A DNA stretch of 64,000 bases from Sphingomonas sp. Leaf34 (GCF_001421805.1 NZ_LMLC01000005.1:1-64000); one strand, 5' to 3'; counted from the first letter of the stretch, positions 9,633-20,043 are shown. Numbers and translations are program-made. Notes: generated by a model not told the origin, from the letters alone.

Positions 9633-9633
9633 C

Positions 9634-10362
9634 TTAACTCTCCTGCTCGTTCTGAACGACCGTCGACACGCCATCACCCGCCAGGACCGCGGCGAGATTG
9701 CCGGGTTCGCGGATGTTGAAGACGACGATCGGGATATTGTTGTCGCGGCACAGCGCGATCGCGCTCGCGTCCATGACCTTGAGGTCGTCGGACAGCACGC
9801 GGCTGTACGACACCGTTTCGTAACGCACCGCGTCGGGGTGAGTCTTCGGGTCGGCGTTGTAGACGCCGTCGACCGATGTGCCCTTGAACAGCGCGTCGCA
9901 CTTCATCTCAGCGGCACGCAATGCAGCGCCCGAATCGGTGGTGAAATAAGGGCTGCCGACACCCGCCGCGAAGATCACGACGCGGCCCTTTTCGAGGTGG
10001 CGTTCGGCGCGGCGGCGGATGAACGGCTCGCACACGCTCGCCATCGGGATCGCGGACTGGACGCGCGTGTCGACGCCGATCTGCTCTAGCGCGTTCTGCA
10101 CCGCGAGCGCGTTCATCACAGTCGCGAGCATGCCCATGTAATCGCCGGTCGCGCGGTCCATGCCGCGTGCCGCGCCGGCCATGCCGCGGAAGATGTTCCC
10201 CCCGCCGACGACGATGCAGATCTCATAGCCCTTGGCCTTGATGTCCGCGATCTCCTGCGCGACGCGCGCGGTTACTGTGGGATCGATCGACAGGCCGGAC
10301 GGTCCCATCAGGACCTCGCCCGACAGTTTCAGCAGGATACGGTTGTAGCGCGGAGGCGTCAT
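9634..10362 (-). CDS. pyrH: Uridylate kinase
   Basis: PyrH (242 residues) phosphorylates UMP to UDP, the hexameric bacterial enzyme of pyrimidine synthesis. It has the amino-acid-kinase fold with [13 protein letters not shown] at the N-terminus, [10 protein letters not shown] as the phosphate loop, and [13 protein letters not shown] near the nucleotide site. It is separated from tsf by about 410 nt of repeat-rich DNA, so it may have its own promoter, and from frr by one base. Confidence 0.98.
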   Translation of the reverse strand: MTPPRYNRILLKLSGEVLMGPSGLSIDPTVTARVAQEIADIKAKGYEICIVVGGGNIFRGMAGAARGMDRATGDYMGMLATVMNALAVQNALEQIGVDTRVQSAIPMASVCEPFIRRRAERHLEKGRVVIFAAGVGSPYFTTDSGAALRAAEMKCDALFKGTSVDGVYNADPKTHPDAVRYETVSYSRVLSDDLKVMDASAIALCRDNNIPIVVFNIREPGNLAAVLAGDGVSTVVQNEQES

Positions 10363-10510
10363 AAATCTCGAATTGTGATTGGCGGGGCGGCGCGGACCTT
10401 AGGCGGCGGGGGCGGCGATGGGAAGCGCTGCGCGGCGGTTGCACCGAATCTGGACGGCAAAGCGACGGAAAATCATCCGTCGCAGGAGTGCGCACAAGAC
10501 ATTACCGGCA

Positions 10511-10600
10511 TTCCCGCGGAGGCGGGAACCCATAGCGGCTGGCGTCGCGATCGATCACCGCCCGGGGAGGATATGGATCCCCGCCTGCGCGAGGATGACG
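10511..10600. repeat. Type-1 palindromic repeat (pyrH-tsf gap)
   Basis: A hairpin TTCCCGC/GCGGGAA at 10511-10528 is followed by a diverged inverted partner near 10577-10600. It belongs to the family with CCCGCGAAGGCGGG cores seen at 18.6, 21.3, 27.7, 56.6 and 60.6 kb. It lies in the tsf-pyrH spacer. Confidence 0.75.
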
Positions 10601-10627
10601 AGGCAGGTGGAGTGCCACCGCCTTAAT

Positions 10628-10763
10628 CCTTCGCCCCTTGGGGAGAAGGTGGCCCGGCAGGGCCGGATGAGGGGGCGTGAGGTTCGAGACCTTGCCACTC
10701 CCCTCACCCCTCCCACGGCCAAGTAGCCGCGAGCCCCTTCCCTCTCCCCGGAGGGGCGAGGGA
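10628..10763. repeat. Type-3 repeat (CTCTCCCC family), pyrH-tsf gap
   Basis: A hairpin CCTTCGCCCC/GGGGAGAAGG at 10628-10649 faces a second unit with CCTCTCCCC/GGGGCGAGG at 10740-10763. Both match the pair between obgE and proB at 59.3-59.4 kb. It ends about 10 nt from the tsf stop and could protect or end the tsf transcript. Confidence 0.75.
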
Positions 10764-10773
10764 GGAAGTCGGC

Positions 10774-11706
10774 TTAGGCCTGCGGAACGCCCGAAGCGGC
10801 AGCGACTTCGGCGGCGAAGTCGGACTGTTCCTTCTCGATGCCTTCGCCGAGCTGGAAGCGGACATAGTCCACCAGCTTGATCTCGGCGCCCGCATCCTTG
10901 CCGGCCTTGGCGACGACGTCGGAGATCTTGGTCTTGCCGTCCATCACGAACAGCTGGCTGACCAGCGCATGCTCCTTGCGGTACTTGGCGATGCCGCCCT
11001 CGACCATCTTGGCGATGATGTCGGCAGGCTTGCCCGACTCGGCAGCCTTCTCGGTCGCGATCGCGCGCTCGCGCTCGATCTCGGACTCGTCGAGGTCGGC
11101 TTCGTTCAGCGCCTTCGGGAACGCAGCGGCGATGTGCATCGCGAGCTGCTTGCCGAGCGCCTGGAGAACCTCGTCTGAAGCCTCCGATTCAAGCGCGACG
11201 AGCACGCCGATCTTGCCGAGGCCGGGCGCGGCTGCATTGTGGATGTAGGGCACGACCGCGCCCTTGCTGACTTCCAGCGTGCGCGAGCGGCGCAGCGACT
11301 GGTTCTCGCCGATCGTCGCGACGTTGTTCGTCAGGACTTCCTCGACGGTCTTGCCCGATGGCATCGCCTGCGACTTGAGCGACTCGATGTCGCCGCCCTT
11401 CGCGAGCGCGATCTGCGTCACGTCACGGACGAACGACTGGAACTGGTCGTTCTTGGCGACGAAATCGGTTTCCGAGTTCACTTCGACCGCTGCTCCCTTG
11501 GTGCCCGACACGGCGACGCCGACCAGGCCCTCGGCCGCGGTACGGCTGGACTTCTTGGCGGCAGCAGCAAGACCCTTGGTCCGCAGCCAATCCATCGCCT
11601 GATCCATGTCGCCGGCGTTCTCACTGAGCGCCTTCTTGCAATCCATCATGCCCGCGCCGCTCTTTTCGCGCAGATCCTTGACCATTGCTGCCGTGATATC
11701 GGCCAT
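10774..11706 (-). CDS. tsf: Elongation factor Ts
   Basis: EF-Ts (310 residues) is the guanine nucleotide exchange factor for EF-Tu. It starts [20 protein letters not shown], the N-terminal UBA-like domain, and carries [10 protein letters not shown], the conserved EF-Tu contact, at about residues 80-90, followed by two core subdomains. ATG at 11706 has AAGGA 8 nt upstream; a start three codons earlier lacks a site. It lies about 90 nt downstream of rpsB. Confidence 0.98.
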   Translation of the reverse strand: MADITAAMVKDLREKSGAGMMDCKKALSENAGDMDQAMDWLRTKGLAAAAKKSSRTAAEGLVGVAVSGTKGAAVEVNSETDFVAKNDQFQSFVRDVTQIALAKGGDIESLKSQAMPSGKTVEEVLTNNVATIGENQSLRRSRTLEVSKGAVVPYIHNAAAPGLGKIGVLVALESEASDEVLQALGKQLAMHIAAAFPKALNEADLDESEIERERAIATEKAAESGKPADIIAKMVEGGIAKYRKEHALVSQLFVMDGKTKISDVVAKAGKDAGAEIKLVDYVRFQLGEGIEKEQSDFAAEVAAASGVPQA

Positions 11707-11796
11707 GTCTCTCATCCTTGTTTAGGTCTGAATGTAGTTGCGGGCGAGGTAAGGCGAATGCCCTACCCCGCCCGCATGACGGTTCGGCGACGACGC

Positions 11797-12648
11797 TTAC
11801 GCGTCGATCTGGCGCTCACCCTCGGCTGCGAACTCGGCAGCGGTATCCGCATTCGCCGCAACCTGCGCCGTGTCGGCGGTTGCCTCGACGACCGGCTCAG
11901 CGACGGCCTCTTCCTTCGGCGGCTCGATCATCGCGCCGATGTCGGTGCCGGTGCGGCGCTGCTGCTCCTGGCCGCCACGCGTCGCGGCGATCGCGATCGC
12001 CTCGCAGTACAGGCGGATGGCGCGGGCAGCGTCGTCGTTCGCGGGAACCGGGAAGGCGATGCCGTCCGGCGACACGTTCGAATCGAGGATCGCGACGACG
12101 GGAATACCCAGCGTGTTCGCTTCCTTGATCGCCAGCTCTTCCTTGTTCGCGTCGATCACGAACATCACGTCGGGAATGCCGCCCATGTCGCGGATGCCGC
12201 CAAGCGAAAGCTCGAGCTTGTCCTTCTCGCGGGTAAGCTGAAGGACTTCCTTCTTGGTCAGGCCGACGGTGTCGCCCGACAGCATTTCCTCGAGCGTCTT
12301 AAGACGCTTGATCGAACCCGAGATGGTCTTCCAGTTGGTGAGCATGCCGCCCAGCCAGCGATGGTTGACGAAGTGCTGACCCGAACGACGCGCGGCGTCC
12401 GCGACGGGATCCTGCGCCTGGCGCTTGGTGCCGACGAACAGGACCTTGCCACCACCGGCGACGGCCGACGAGACGAACTCGAGCGCGCGCGCGAACAGCG
12501 GCACGGTCTGCGAGAGGTCGAGGATGTGGACGCCGTTACGATCACCGAAGATGTAAGGCTTCATCTTGGGGTTCCACCGGTGAGTCTGGTGGCCGAAATG
12601 CGCGCCCGTTTCAATGAGCTGCTGCATGGAGACGACTGGTGCCGCCAT
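11797..12648 (-). CDS. rpsB: 30S ribosomal protein S2
   Basis: S2 (283 residues) is a small-subunit protein needed for S1 and S21 binding. The conserved core begins [18 protein letters not shown] at residue 8. The last 50 or so residues form an acidic, alanine-rich tail longer than in E. coli (241 residues), as is common in alphaproteobacteria. A GGAAGGA site precedes the ATG. It is the first gene of the rpsB-tsf pair. Confidence 0.98.
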   Translation of the reverse strand: MAAPVVSMQQLIETGAHFGHQTHRWNPKMKPYIFGDRNGVHILDLSQTVPLFARALEFVSSAVAGGGKVLFVGTKRQAQDPVADAARRSGQHFVNHRWLGGMLTNWKTISGSIKRLKTLEEMLSGDTVGLTKKEVLQLTREKDKLELSLGGIRDMGGIPDVMFVIDANKEELAIKEANTLGIPVVAILDSNVSPDGIAFPVPANDDAARAIRLYCEAIAIAATRGGQEQQRRTGTDIGAMIEPPKEEAVAEPVVEATADTAQVAANADTAAEFAAEGERQIDA

Positions 12649-12973
12649 AGGGATATATCCTTCCGGTTGTGCCTCTGGGAAGCGGATGACGTCCTGGCCG
12701 AATGACCGTGACGCACCGGGCTATGATGCTTCCCATGCGGGGTTAGAGGCGCGCCCCTTAGCGTGGCTTTATCCGAAAGGCAATCGCTCAACCACAGCTT
12801 GACTCATGGAACGCAATGAGAACATAAAGGGCTCAGAGAGGAACAGATGTTCGACTCGGCGCGGAATCACCCCGGCAGGGCGAGATTCGAAATGCGACGA
12901 GTGGAACGATGTTTCTGACCAAGTGTTTGCGGATATTAGGAATTTGTTCGCAACTCATAGGAAGGCGGACGTG
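12649..12973. other. rpsB leader and upstream spacer
   Basis: This 325-nt spacer must hold the rpsB promoter on the minus strand. I saw only weak candidates (TTGCCT, 17 nt, TAAGGG around 12766-12795), so no promoter is called. Plus-strand reading frames here look like chance except the small ORF that follows. Confidence 0.5.
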
Positions 12974-13207
12974 ATGTTGGTTCTGAGCTTCATGGTTTTT
13001 GCAGGTGCATTCGCGGTCGCAGGCATGATGATCGTATCGTCGATCGCGCCGCAATGGGATCGCATTGTCCGGCTCGCGCTGGGCAATGTCGAACCCGCCT
13101 TCCAGCCGCTCCGGACGCTTGCTGTCGCCGAGCGCCGGATCGCCGTCAGGCGCTGGGCGTCGACGAAGGCTCCGTCGTCCGCGCGCCGCTGGAACGCTGC
13201 CGCCTGA
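12974..13207 (+). CDS. Small single-span membrane protein, function unknown
   Basis: A 77-residue protein that I do not recognise. Residues 1-24 are strongly hydrophobic (LVLSFMVFAGAFAVAGMMIV) and form one membrane segment or uncleaved signal anchor; the rest is basic, ending RRWNAAA. ATG at 12974 has GGAAGG 8 nt upstream. Its last 62 nt overlap the 3' end of pssA on the opposite strand, so the two genes converge. The hydrophobic segment and good ribosome site favour a real gene, but the tail could be only the mirror of pssA. Confidence 0.5.
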   Translation: MLVLSFMVFAGAFAVAGMMIVSSIAPQWDRIVRLALGNVEPAFQPLRTLAVAERRIAVRRWASTKAPSSARRWNAAA

Positions 13208-14003
13208 TCTTGGCATAGCTGGCGATGCTGAACGGCATTGAGATCAGGTACAGGACGCAGATGATGCTGAGCGTATGCCACGGCGCGCTCACCATCGCGG
13301 CACCGAGCAGGACGACGAGCGCGAGTGCCTCGAACCGCACGTTGCTGCGGAGCTTGAGCGAGCCCCAGGAATAGGTCGCGACGCTCGACACCATCAACAA
13401 CGCGATGAACGCGACCCACGGCGCGACGAAATAGGGCGATGCGAAGCGCGCCTCGTCGGTCCAGAACCAGAAGAACATCGGCATCAGTGCAAGGCCGGCA
13501 CCCGCGGGCGCGGGCACGCCGGTCAGGAACCCGGCCGATTTATGCGGCTGATGGCTCTCGTCGATCTTCGCGTTGAACCGCGCGAGGCGCAGCGCGCAGA
13601 ATACCGCGAAGATCAGCGCGCAGATCCAGCCCACCCGCGGCAGCGCTGCGAGCGACCAGAGATAGACGATCAAAGCCGGCGCGACGCCGAACGAGATTGC
13701 GTCCGACAGCGAATCGAGCTCGGCACCGAACCGGCTCTCGCCATGAAGCATCCGCGCGATCCGGCCGTCGAGGCCGTCGAGCACGCCCGCGACCATGATC
13801 ATCGCAACCGCGCTTTCCCACTGCCCTCCGATCGCGAATCGCACGCCGCTGAGACCCGAGCAGAGCGCGAGCGCGGTTACCGCATTCGGCGCCACCGCGC
13901 GCAACGGAAGCCCACGCGGCGCACGGCGCGTGCGGCCGAAGCGGCCACGCCCGCGTCCTTCGATCGAATCGGTCGAGCCGTCGTCAATGTCGTTGCGGTC
14001 CAT
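13146..14003 (-). CDS. pssA: CDP-diacylglycerol-serine O-phosphatidyltransferase
   Basis: PssA (285 residues) joins CDP-diacylglycerol and serine to form phosphatidylserine. The CDP-alcohol phosphotransferase motif DG-x2-AR-x8-G-x3-D-x3-D reads DGLDGRIARML followed by GAELDSLSD. About six to eight membrane segments follow a polar, arginine-rich N-terminal tail of some 40 residues. Its ATG shares a base with the psd stop (TGATG), placing the two consecutive steps of phosphatidylethanolamine synthesis in one transcript. Confidence 0.96.
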   Translation of the reverse strand: MDRNDIDDGSTDSIEGRGRGRFGRTRRAPRGLPLRAVAPNAVTALALCSGLSGVRFAIGGQWESAVAMIMVAGVLDGLDGRIARMLHGESRFGAELDSLSDAISFGVAPALIVYLWSLAALPRVGWICALIFAVFCALRLARFNAKIDESHQPHKSAGFLTGVPAPAGAGLALMPMFFWFWTDEARFASPYFVAPWVAFIALLMVSSVATYSWGSLKLRSNVRFEALALVVLLGAAMVSAPWHTLSIICVLYLISMPFSIASYAKIRRQRSSGARTTEPSSTPSA

Positions 14004-14731
14004 CACTGCGCGATACCCCCGACAGGCACGCCACCGACGCGACCGAGAATGGTCTCGCCCGCGATGCTGCGCTGACCAAGGCACACCTGCGGCACGACAT
14101 GGTCGGGCAGATACACGTCGACACGGCTGCCGAACCGGATCAGGCCGATCCGCTGCCCGGCTGCGACCATGTCACCCGCCTTCACGAAGCCGAGGATACG
14201 GCGCGCGACGAGGCCGGCGATCTGCGTGAAGCCGATCCGCATTCCGCTGCGGTCCTCGACCACGAAATGCTGGCGCTCATTTTCTTCGCTCGCCTTGTCG
14301 AGATCGGCGTTGAGGAACTTGCCCGAGATATAGACCACCTGACGGATCGTCCCCGCGATCGGGGTGCGGTTGATGTGCACGTCGAACACCGACATGAAGA
14401 TCGAGACGCGGACCAGCGGCGCGTCACCCAGACCATTCTCGCCGGCGAGTTCGCGCGGGATGGGAACGCGCTGGATCATCGTGATCAGCCCGTCCGCCGG
14501 TGCGACGACCAGCCCCTCGCCCTGCGGCGTGGTGCGGACCGGATCGCGGAAAAACGTCGCGACCCAGATCACCACGCCGACCATCGGCCAGAACAGCACG
14601 TGGCTGACGATCGTCAGCAGCAGCGTGATGCCGGTCGCGATCGCGACGTATTTGTGGCCTTCCGGATGGACTGCGGGAAATCGCCATTTGACCGTGGAGG
14701 TCGTGACGGGCGGCTTGTCGAGCGATGCCAT
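14003..14731 (-). CDS. psd: Phosphatidylserine decarboxylase (short form)
   Basis: Psd (242 residues) decarboxylates phosphatidylserine to phosphatidylethanolamine. This is the short, one-membrane-anchor type. The self-cleavage motif is [11 protein letters not shown]; the serine after the GS cut becomes the pyruvoyl group. APADGLI and [11 protein letters not shown] are conserved core motifs. ATG at 14731 gives the family length. It lies upstream of pssA, the reverse of pathway order, and diverges from icd across about 165 nt. Confidence 0.95.
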   Translation of the reverse strand: MASLDKPPVTTSTVKWRFPAVHPEGHKYVAIATGITLLLTIVSHVLFWPMVGVVIWVATFFRDPVRTTPQGEGLVVAPADGLITMIQRVPIPRELAGENGLGDAPLVRVSIFMSVFDVHINRTPIAGTIRQVVYISGKFLNADLDKASEENERQHFVVEDRSGMRIGFTQIAGLVARRILGFVKAGDMVAAGQRIGLIRFGSRVDVYLPDHVVPQVCLGQRSIAGETILGRVGGVPVGGIAQ

Positions 14732-14895
14732 AACGCGCGGGTCTATCCGTGCACGACGCGCGATACAACGATGAACCGGCTTTTCCTGACAGGGCCAACG
14801 GTTGCGCAATGCTCGCCTCGGGGGGTGCCCAACGGTTGATCGACGCGGCGCGCTCCCCTAGACGCTCCCCAAACCCCTCCCCGAAGGACGCGCAC

Positions 14896-16116
14896 ATGGC
14901 GAAGATCAAGGTTAAGAATCCGATCGTTGAGATCGACGGCGACGAGATGACGCGGATCATTTGGGAATGGATCCGTGAGCGCCTGATCAAGCCGTATCTC
15001 GACATCCAGCTCGATTATTACGATCTCGGCGTCGAGCATCGCGACGCCACCGACGACCAGGTCACGATCGACAGCGCGCTCGCCACGCAGAAGCACGGCG
15101 TCGCGGTCAAGTGCGCGACGATCACGCCCGACGAGCAGCGCGTGACCGAATTCGGCCTGAAGAAGATGTGGAAGTCGCCGAACGGCACGATCCGCAACAT
15201 CCTGGGCGGCACGATCTTCCGCGAGCCGATCGTGATCAAGAACGTCCCCCGCCTGATCCCGGGCTGGACTCACCCGATCGTCGTCGGCCGTCACGCGTTC
15301 GGCGATCAGTATCGCGCGACCGATTTCCTCGTCCCCGGTCCCGGCAAGCTGCGTCTCGTGTTCGAAGGCGATGACGGCGCGACGATCGACCGCGAAGTGT
15401 TCCAGTTCCCGTCGGCAGGCGTTGCGATGGCGATGTACAATCTCGACGATTCGATCCGCGATTTCGCCCGCGCGTCGATGCATTACGGCCTGAACCTGAA
15501 GTGGCCGGTGTACCTGTCGACCAAGAACACGATCCTCAAGGCCTATGACGGCCGCTTCAAGGATCTGTTCGCCGAAGTGTTCGAGGCCGAGTTCAAGGAC
15601 AAGTTCAAGGAAGCGGGCATCGTCTACGAGCACCGCCTGATCGACGACATGGTGGCCTCTGCACTCAAGTGGAACGGCGAGTTTGTCTGGGCCTGCAAGA
15701 ACTATGACGGCGACGTCCAGTCGGACCAGGTCGCGCAAGGGTTCGGGTCGCTGGGTTTGATGACCTCGATCCTGCTGACCCCGGACGGCAAGACCGTCGA
15801 GGCCGAAGCCGCGCATGGCACGGTCACGCGTCACTTCCGCATGCACGAGCAGGGCAAGGCAACCTCGACCAACCCGATCGCGTCGATCTTCGCATGGACC
15901 GGTGGCCTGAAGTATCGCGGCAAGTTCGACGATACGCCCGACGTCACGAAGTTCGCCGAGACGCTCGAGCGCGTCTGCGTCCAGACCGTCGAGAACGGCC
16001 ACATGACCAAGGATCTCGCAATCCTGATCGGCCCCGACCAGCCCTGGATGACGACCGAGCAGTTCTTCGAGCAGGTCCGCGCGAACCTTGAAACCGAAAT
16101 GGCCAACTGGGCATAA
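14896..16116 (+). CDS. icd: NADP-dependent isocitrate dehydrogenase
   Basis: Icd (406 residues) oxidatively decarboxylates isocitrate to 2-oxoglutarate in the TCA cycle, giving NADPH. The sequence is of the homodimeric, eukaryote-like class: [13 protein letters not shown] at the start, the substrate loop [16 protein letters not shown], and [12 protein letters not shown] in the cofactor region. AAGGA lies before ATG 14896. A strong intrinsic terminator follows at 16202. Confidence 0.98.
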   Translation: MAKIKVKNPIVEIDGDEMTRIIWEWIRERLIKPYLDIQLDYYDLGVEHRDATDDQVTIDSALATQKHGVAVKCATITPDEQRVTEFGLKKMWKSPNGTIRNILGGTIFREPIVIKNVPRLIPGWTHPIVVGRHAFGDQYRATDFLVPGPGKLRLVFEGDDGATIDREVFQFPSAGVAMAMYNLDDSIRDFARASMHYGLNLKWPVYLSTKNTILKAYDGRFKDLFAEVFEAEFKDKFKEAGIVYEHRLIDDMVASALKWNGEFVWACKNYDGDVQSDQVAQGFGSLGLMTSILLTPDGKTVEAEAAHGTVTRHFRMHEQGKATSTNPIASIFAWTGGLKYRGKFDDTPDVTKFAETLERVCVQTVENGHMTKDLAILIGPDQPWMTTEQFFEQVRANLETEMANWA

Positions 16117-16133
16117 CTATAGCCCGACTATAG

Positions 16134-16172
16134 ACAGGCCGATCGCGATCGTTTCCGACGCGATCGGCCTGT
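16134..16172. repeat. 14-bp perfect inverted repeat after icd
   Basis: Arms 16134-16147 and 16159-16172 pair perfectly over 14 bp around an 11-nt loop, about 17 nt after the icd stop. There is no T run, so alone it is a poor terminator. It may stabilise the mRNA 3' end or act together with the terminator 30 nt further on. Confidence 0.75.
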
Positions 16173-16201
16173 ACTTCTCCGACTACCCAACCAATACATC
16201 A

Positions 16202-16231
16202 CCCGGGGCGTCCCAGACGCTCCGGGTTTTT
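16202..16231 (+). terminator. Intrinsic terminator of icd
   Basis: An 11-bp GC-rich stem (16202-16212 with 16216-16226, one G-U wobble) has a 3-nt loop and is followed by TTTTTGCGTTT. This is a classic Rho-independent terminator and isolates icd from the next gene. Confidence 0.88.
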
Positions 16232-16259
16232 GCGTTTGGCGACGATCCGGAGACAGCAG

Positions 16260-16799
16260 ATGCCTATCACGTCAAAGAACTATGTTTGGCTCGATACCGT
16301 CGGCACCTTGCCGCGCGTGGTGACCGAGGCGCGCAAGCTGGTCGGCGTCCTCGAAAAACCCGGTGCCGTTAACAACCCGACGATCCTCGGCTGGGCCGAC
16401 GAACTCGGCGGCAAGGTCGAAGACGTGTTCACCGCCGATTCGATTCCCTGGTGCGGGCTGTTCATGGCGATCGTCGCCAAGCGCGCCGGCAAGACGCCCC
16501 CGGTCGATCCGCTCTGGGCGTTGAACTGGGGCAAGTTTGGCGAACCCGCGGGACAGCCGGCGCTGGGCGACGTGCTGACCTTCATCCGGCCGGGCGGCGG
16601 CCATGTCGCGCTGTATGTGGGCGAGGATTCCGACGCCTATCACGTGATCGGGGGCAACCAGAGCGATCAGGTGTGCTTCGACCGCTTCGGCAAGGATCGG
16701 CTCAAGGCCGCGCGGCGGACCCCCTATATGAACAAGCCCGAGAGCGTGAAGCCCTATGTGCTCGCGGCGAAAGGCGGTCTTTCCACCAAGGAGGACTGA
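16260..16799 (+). CDS. TIGR02594-type NlpC/P60-like cysteine peptidase
   Basis: A 179-residue protein resembling the TIGR02594 family, distant relatives of NlpC/P60 and CHAP peptidoglycan hydrolases. The likely catalytic pair is Cys65 in IPWCGLFMA and His115 in GGGHVALYVG. There is no signal peptide, so if it cuts peptidoglycan it must be exported by another route; relatives are often phage-linked. ATG at 16260 has GGAG upstream. Immediate neighbours are not phage genes. The substrate is unknown. Confidence 0.75.
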   Translation: MPITSKNYVWLDTVGTLPRVVTEARKLVGVLEKPGAVNNPTILGWADELGGKVEDVFTADSIPWCGLFMAIVAKRAGKTPPVDPLWALNWGKFGEPAGQPALGDVLTFIRPGGGHVALYVGEDSDAYHVIGGNQSDQVCFDRFGKDRLKAARRTPYMNKPESVKPYVLAAKGGLSTKED

Positions 16800-16840
16800 T
16801 GCGGCTTCTAACCGCACCGCCCTGCCCCTAGGGTAGGCGG

Positions 16841-18619
16841 ATGGCACTCAGGCTCGACAATCACGGTTTCAGCGATGCGCTCGTCATTCTCGGCGCTGCC
16901 GGGCTGGTGATCCCCGCATTTGCCCGATTCAGGGTGAGCCCGGTCATCGGGTTCATCCTGGTCGGATTGCTGGTCGGTCCCGCCGGGCTTGGAGCCCTCA
17001 CCGGCGTCGCGCCGTGGCTGTATTACCTCACTATCTCGAACCCCGAATCGATCGAGCCGTTCGCCGAGTTCGGGATCATCCTGCTGCTCTTTTCGATCGG
17101 GCTCGAACTATCCTTCAAGCGGCTATGGTCGATGAAGCGGCTGGTGTTCGGTACCGGCGCTGCCGAGCTGATCGGCTCCGCGCTGATCATCGGCGTCGCG
17201 CTCCACTTTATCGGCCAGGGATGGGCGGGCGCGATCGGGCTCGGTTTCGCGCTCGCGCTGTCGTCAACGGCGCTGGTCCTGCCGCTCGTCGGTACCACCG
17301 GCGCGGTCGGCCGCGGCGCGTTCGCGATGCTGTTGTTCGAGGATCTGGCGCTCGTCCCGATCATCTTCGTGCTCGGTGCGCTCGCGCCGACCGCGAGCGC
17401 CGATGGCTGGGCGGACATCGCCGGGGTGGCTTTGCGCGGGGGCCTGACGGTGGTCGCGATGTATGTTGGCGGGCGTGTCGTCCTGCCCCGGTTGTTTGGC
17501 CAGGCCGCGCGGACCAAGAGCCCCGAGCTGTTCCTTGCGGCGTCGCTGCTGGTCGTCATCGTCGCCAGCGTTGCGACCACCGCCGCCGGGCTATCGCCGA
17601 TCGTCGGCGCGCTGCTCGCCGGGCTGCTGATCGCCGAGACAGAATATCACAGCGAGGTCGAGGTCATCACCGCGCCGTTCAAGGGCCTCGCGCTCGGCGT
17701 GTTCCTAATCTCGGTCGGCATGAGCCTCGACCTGCGCCTGATTGCGCAGAATTGGCCGTCGCTGCTGCTCGCGGTGACGGGCGTCGTCGCGGTCAAGGCG
17801 ATCGTGACGTTCCTGTTCCTGCGCGTCGCCAATTCGCGGCGCGGCGTGGCGGCGGAAACCGGCCTGCTTATGGGGAGCCCGTCCGAGACGACGCTGATCG
17901 TGCTCGCCACCGCCGCGCAGGCACAGCTGATCCTGCCCTCGACCGCGGCCTTTTGGCAGACCGTCACCGCGATCGGGCTGACGATCACCCCGTTGCTCGC
18001 CAAGCTCGGCCGCACCGTCTCGCGTCACCTGGAGAGCCGGTCGGTAGCCGATCCGGGCGATATCGAGATTGACGACGAGGGGCCGGGCACGGTCGTGATC
18101 GGCTTTGGCCGGGTCGGGCGGATGGTGGCGGACATGCTCGCGGTCCACGGGCAGAAATATGTCGCGGTCGAGGCGGATATCGATTCGGTCGAAGCCGCGC
18201 GGCGACAGGGACACCCGGTGCTGTTCGGCGACGTCTCGCGCGCGGAACTGGTCGATCGGCTGAAACTGCACACCGCCAAGGCGCTGATCCTGACGATGGA
18301 CGACCCAGTGCTGACGGTACGGCTCGCGCGGCGGGTGCGCGCGTTGGCGCCCGACCTGCCGATCGTGGCGCGTGCCCGCGATACCGCGCATGCCGCCGAG
18401 CTGTACCGCGCCGGCGTGACCGACGCGGTGCCGGAGACGCTGGAGAGTTCGCTCCAGCTGGCCGAGGCGGTGCTGGTCGATCTCGGCGTGGCGATGGGGC
18501 CGGTGATCGCCTCGATCCACGAAAAGCGCGACGAGCTCCGGCAGGAGATCAAGAAGGCGGCGGACATGCTGGTCGAGCCGCGCATCAGGAAGGCCAAGCG
18601 CACGCCGCGCTCGGTTTAG
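16841..18619 (+). CDS. Kef/YbaL-type cation:proton antiporter (CPA2)
   Basis: A 592-residue monovalent cation:proton antiporter. Residues 1-400 hold about 12-13 membrane segments of the Na_H_Exchanger domain. A soluble TrkA-N (RCK) domain follows, with the NAD-binding VIGFGRVGRMVADML near residue 420. The layout matches KefB/KefC/YbaL, which export potassium in response to NAD(H) or glutathione state. A short C-terminal tail is basic. It starts 41 nt after the previous gene and could share its transcript. Ion and regulator are inferred from the family. Confidence 0.9.
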   Translation: MALRLDNHGFSDALVILGAAGLVIPAFARFRVSPVIGFILVGLLVGPAGLGALTGVAPWLYYLTISNPESIEPFAEFGIILLLFSIGLELSFKRLWSMKRLVFGTGAAELIGSALIIGVALHFIGQGWAGAIGLGFALALSSTALVLPLVGTTGAVGRGAFAMLLFEDLALVPIIFVLGALAPTASADGWADIAGVALRGGLTVVAMYVGGRVVLPRLFGQAARTKSPELFLAASLLVVIVASVATTAAGLSPIVGALLAGLLIAETEYHSEVEVITAPFKGLALGVFLISVGMSLDLRLIAQNWPSLLLAVTGVVAVKAIVTFLFLRVANSRRGVAAETGLLMGSPSETTLIVLATAAQAQLILPSTAAFWQTVTAIGLTITPLLAKLGRTVSRHLESRSVADPGDIEIDDEGPGTVVIGFGRVGRMVADMLAVHGQKYVAVEADIDSVEAARRQGHPVLFGDVSRAELVDRLKLHTAKALILTMDDPVLTVRLARRVRALAPDLPIVARARDTAHAAELYRAGVTDAVPETLESSLQLAEAVLVDLGVAMGPVIASIHEKRDELRQEIKKAADMLVEPRIRKAKRTPRSV

Positions 18620-18642
18620 TGCCTCCCGTCAGTCGGTTGTTT

Positions 18643-18689
18643 GCCCGCGAAGGCGGGAGTCCAGTCTGGGTCCCCGCCTTCGCAGGGAG
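18643..18689. repeat. Type-1 palindromic repeat pair
   Basis: CCCGCGAAGGCGGG and, 12 nt later, a facing unit with CCCCGCCTTCGC, joined by GTCCAGTCTGGG, form one long palindrome. It lies just after the antiporter gene and next to a type-2 block. Confidence 0.85.
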
Positions 18690-18760
18690 ACGGGGTTTGT
18701 GGATTGCTGAAGTGCCATCCCCCAAGACGGGCGGCGAGCTCAGCCATGCCAACCCCCGCA

Positions 18761-18868
18761 CCACCCCGGCGAAGGCCGGGGCCAAGTTGGAAAGGTCGTT
18801 GTAACGGAGATCCGCGTCTCGTTATCGCCGTCCCCCAACTGGGCCCCGGCCTTCGCCGGGGTGGTAGA
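18761..18868. repeat. Type-2 palindromic repeat pair
   Basis: CCCCGGCGAAGGCCGGGG followed by CCAAGTTGG, and about 45 nt later the inverted partner CCCCGGCCTTCGCCGGGG. The spacer holds its own weak hairpin (AACGGAGA / TCTCGTTA). The same three-part plan recurs at 27.8 and 56.4 kb. Confidence 0.85.
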
Positions 18869-18975
18869 GGGGTGGTGACTGCCTAACCCATCCCTCTCCG
18901 CGCCCCTGCCATCTGGTCTGGCGCGAGCCCCCCTAGCGATGGGCAACGCGCGGCTCTGGCGCAGAGGCGTTCAGC

Positions 18976-20043
18976 CTAGGCCACGCTCGCCCGGCTCGTC
19001 ATAAGCGGCTGGATCCGCGTCCCGAACGCCTCCACCCCTTCGAGGAAATCGTCGAAGGTCAGCAACACGCCTCCGGTGTTCGGCACCGCGGCCATCTCGT
19101 CGAGCATCCGCGCGACGCTTTCGTACGAGCCGACCAGTGTGCCCATGTTGATGTTCACCGCGCCTTCGGGGGCGGCGAGCTGGCGGACGTTGGTGTCCGT
19201 GTTGTGCGTGTCCTTGGCGCCCTGATCCATCAGCCAGGCGATCGCCTCGACATCGACGCCGGCGTTGTAATGCTGCCACTTGGCCATCGCTTCATCGTCG
19301 GTTTCGGCGGCGATGATCATGATCAGGACGAAGACCTGCACGTCGCGGCCGGTCTTCGCGGTCGCGAGCGCGAGGCGTTCGTTGTTGACTGCGAACGCCG
19401 TAGGCGTGTTGACGCCCTTGCCGAGGCAGAAGGCATAGTCCGCCCATTTGGCGGAGAAGGCTAGGCCGTCATCGGACGATCCGGCACAGATGATCTTCAT
19501 GTCACCGGTCGGCCTGGGCCAGACGCGGCAGTCGGTCATCTGGTAATAGTCGCCCTTGAAGTCGGACGTTCCCTCCTCCCACAGCTCGCGCAGGATGTGC
19601 GCATATTCTTCAAGCATAGTGTAGCGATTGCGGAAATGCGTGTCGCCGGGCCACATGCCCATCTGCGTATATTCGGGCGGCTGCCAGCCTGTGATGAGGT
19701 TCAGCCCGAACCGGCCATGGCTGATCGAATCGATCGTGTTGCACATCCGCGCGGCATAAGCGGGCGGGATCAGCAGCGTCGGGCAGGTCGCGAAGATCTT
19801 GATCCGCTCCGTGACCGCGGCGAGCCCGGCCATCAGCGTGAAGCTCTCCAGCCCATAGTCCCAGAACTCGGTCTTGCCGCCAAAGCCGCGCAGCTTGATC
19901 ATCGACAGCAGGAAATCGAGGCCATGCTTTTCGGCCGCCTGCGCGATCGCCTTATTGAGGTCGAAACTGGGTTTGTACTGCGGCGCAGTCTCGCTGATCA
20001 GCCAGCCATTGTTGTTGATGGGAACGAAGACGCCGACCTGCAT
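18976..20043 (-). CDS. rutA: Pyrimidine monooxygenase RutA
   Basis: RutA (355 residues) is the flavin monooxygenase that opens the uracil or thymine ring to ureidoacrylate. It has the bacterial luciferase-like fold; [20 protein letters not shown] and [20 protein letters not shown] match the Rut enzyme closely. It needs reduced FMN from a partner reductase (RutF), which is not encoded nearby. ATG at 20043 lies 10 nt after rutD. It is the last gene of a rutB-C-D-A operon, whereas in E. coli it is first. Confidence 0.96.
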   Translation of the reverse strand: MQVGVFVPINNNGWLISETAPQYKPSFDLNKAIAQAAEKHGLDFLLSMIKLRGFGGKTEFWDYGLESFTLMAGLAAVTERIKIFATCPTLLIPPAYAARMCNTIDSISHGRFGLNLITGWQPPEYTQMGMWPGDTHFRNRYTMLEEYAHILRELWEEGTSDFKGDYYQMTDCRVWPRPTGDMKIICAGSSDDGLAFSAKWADYAFCLGKGVNTPTAFAVNNERLALATAKTGRDVQVFVLIMIIAAETDDEAMAKWQHYNAGVDVEAIAWLMDQGAKDTHNTDTNVRQLAAPEGAVNINMGTLVGSYESVARMLDEMAAVPNTGGVLLTFDDFLEGVEAFGTRIQPLMTSRASVA

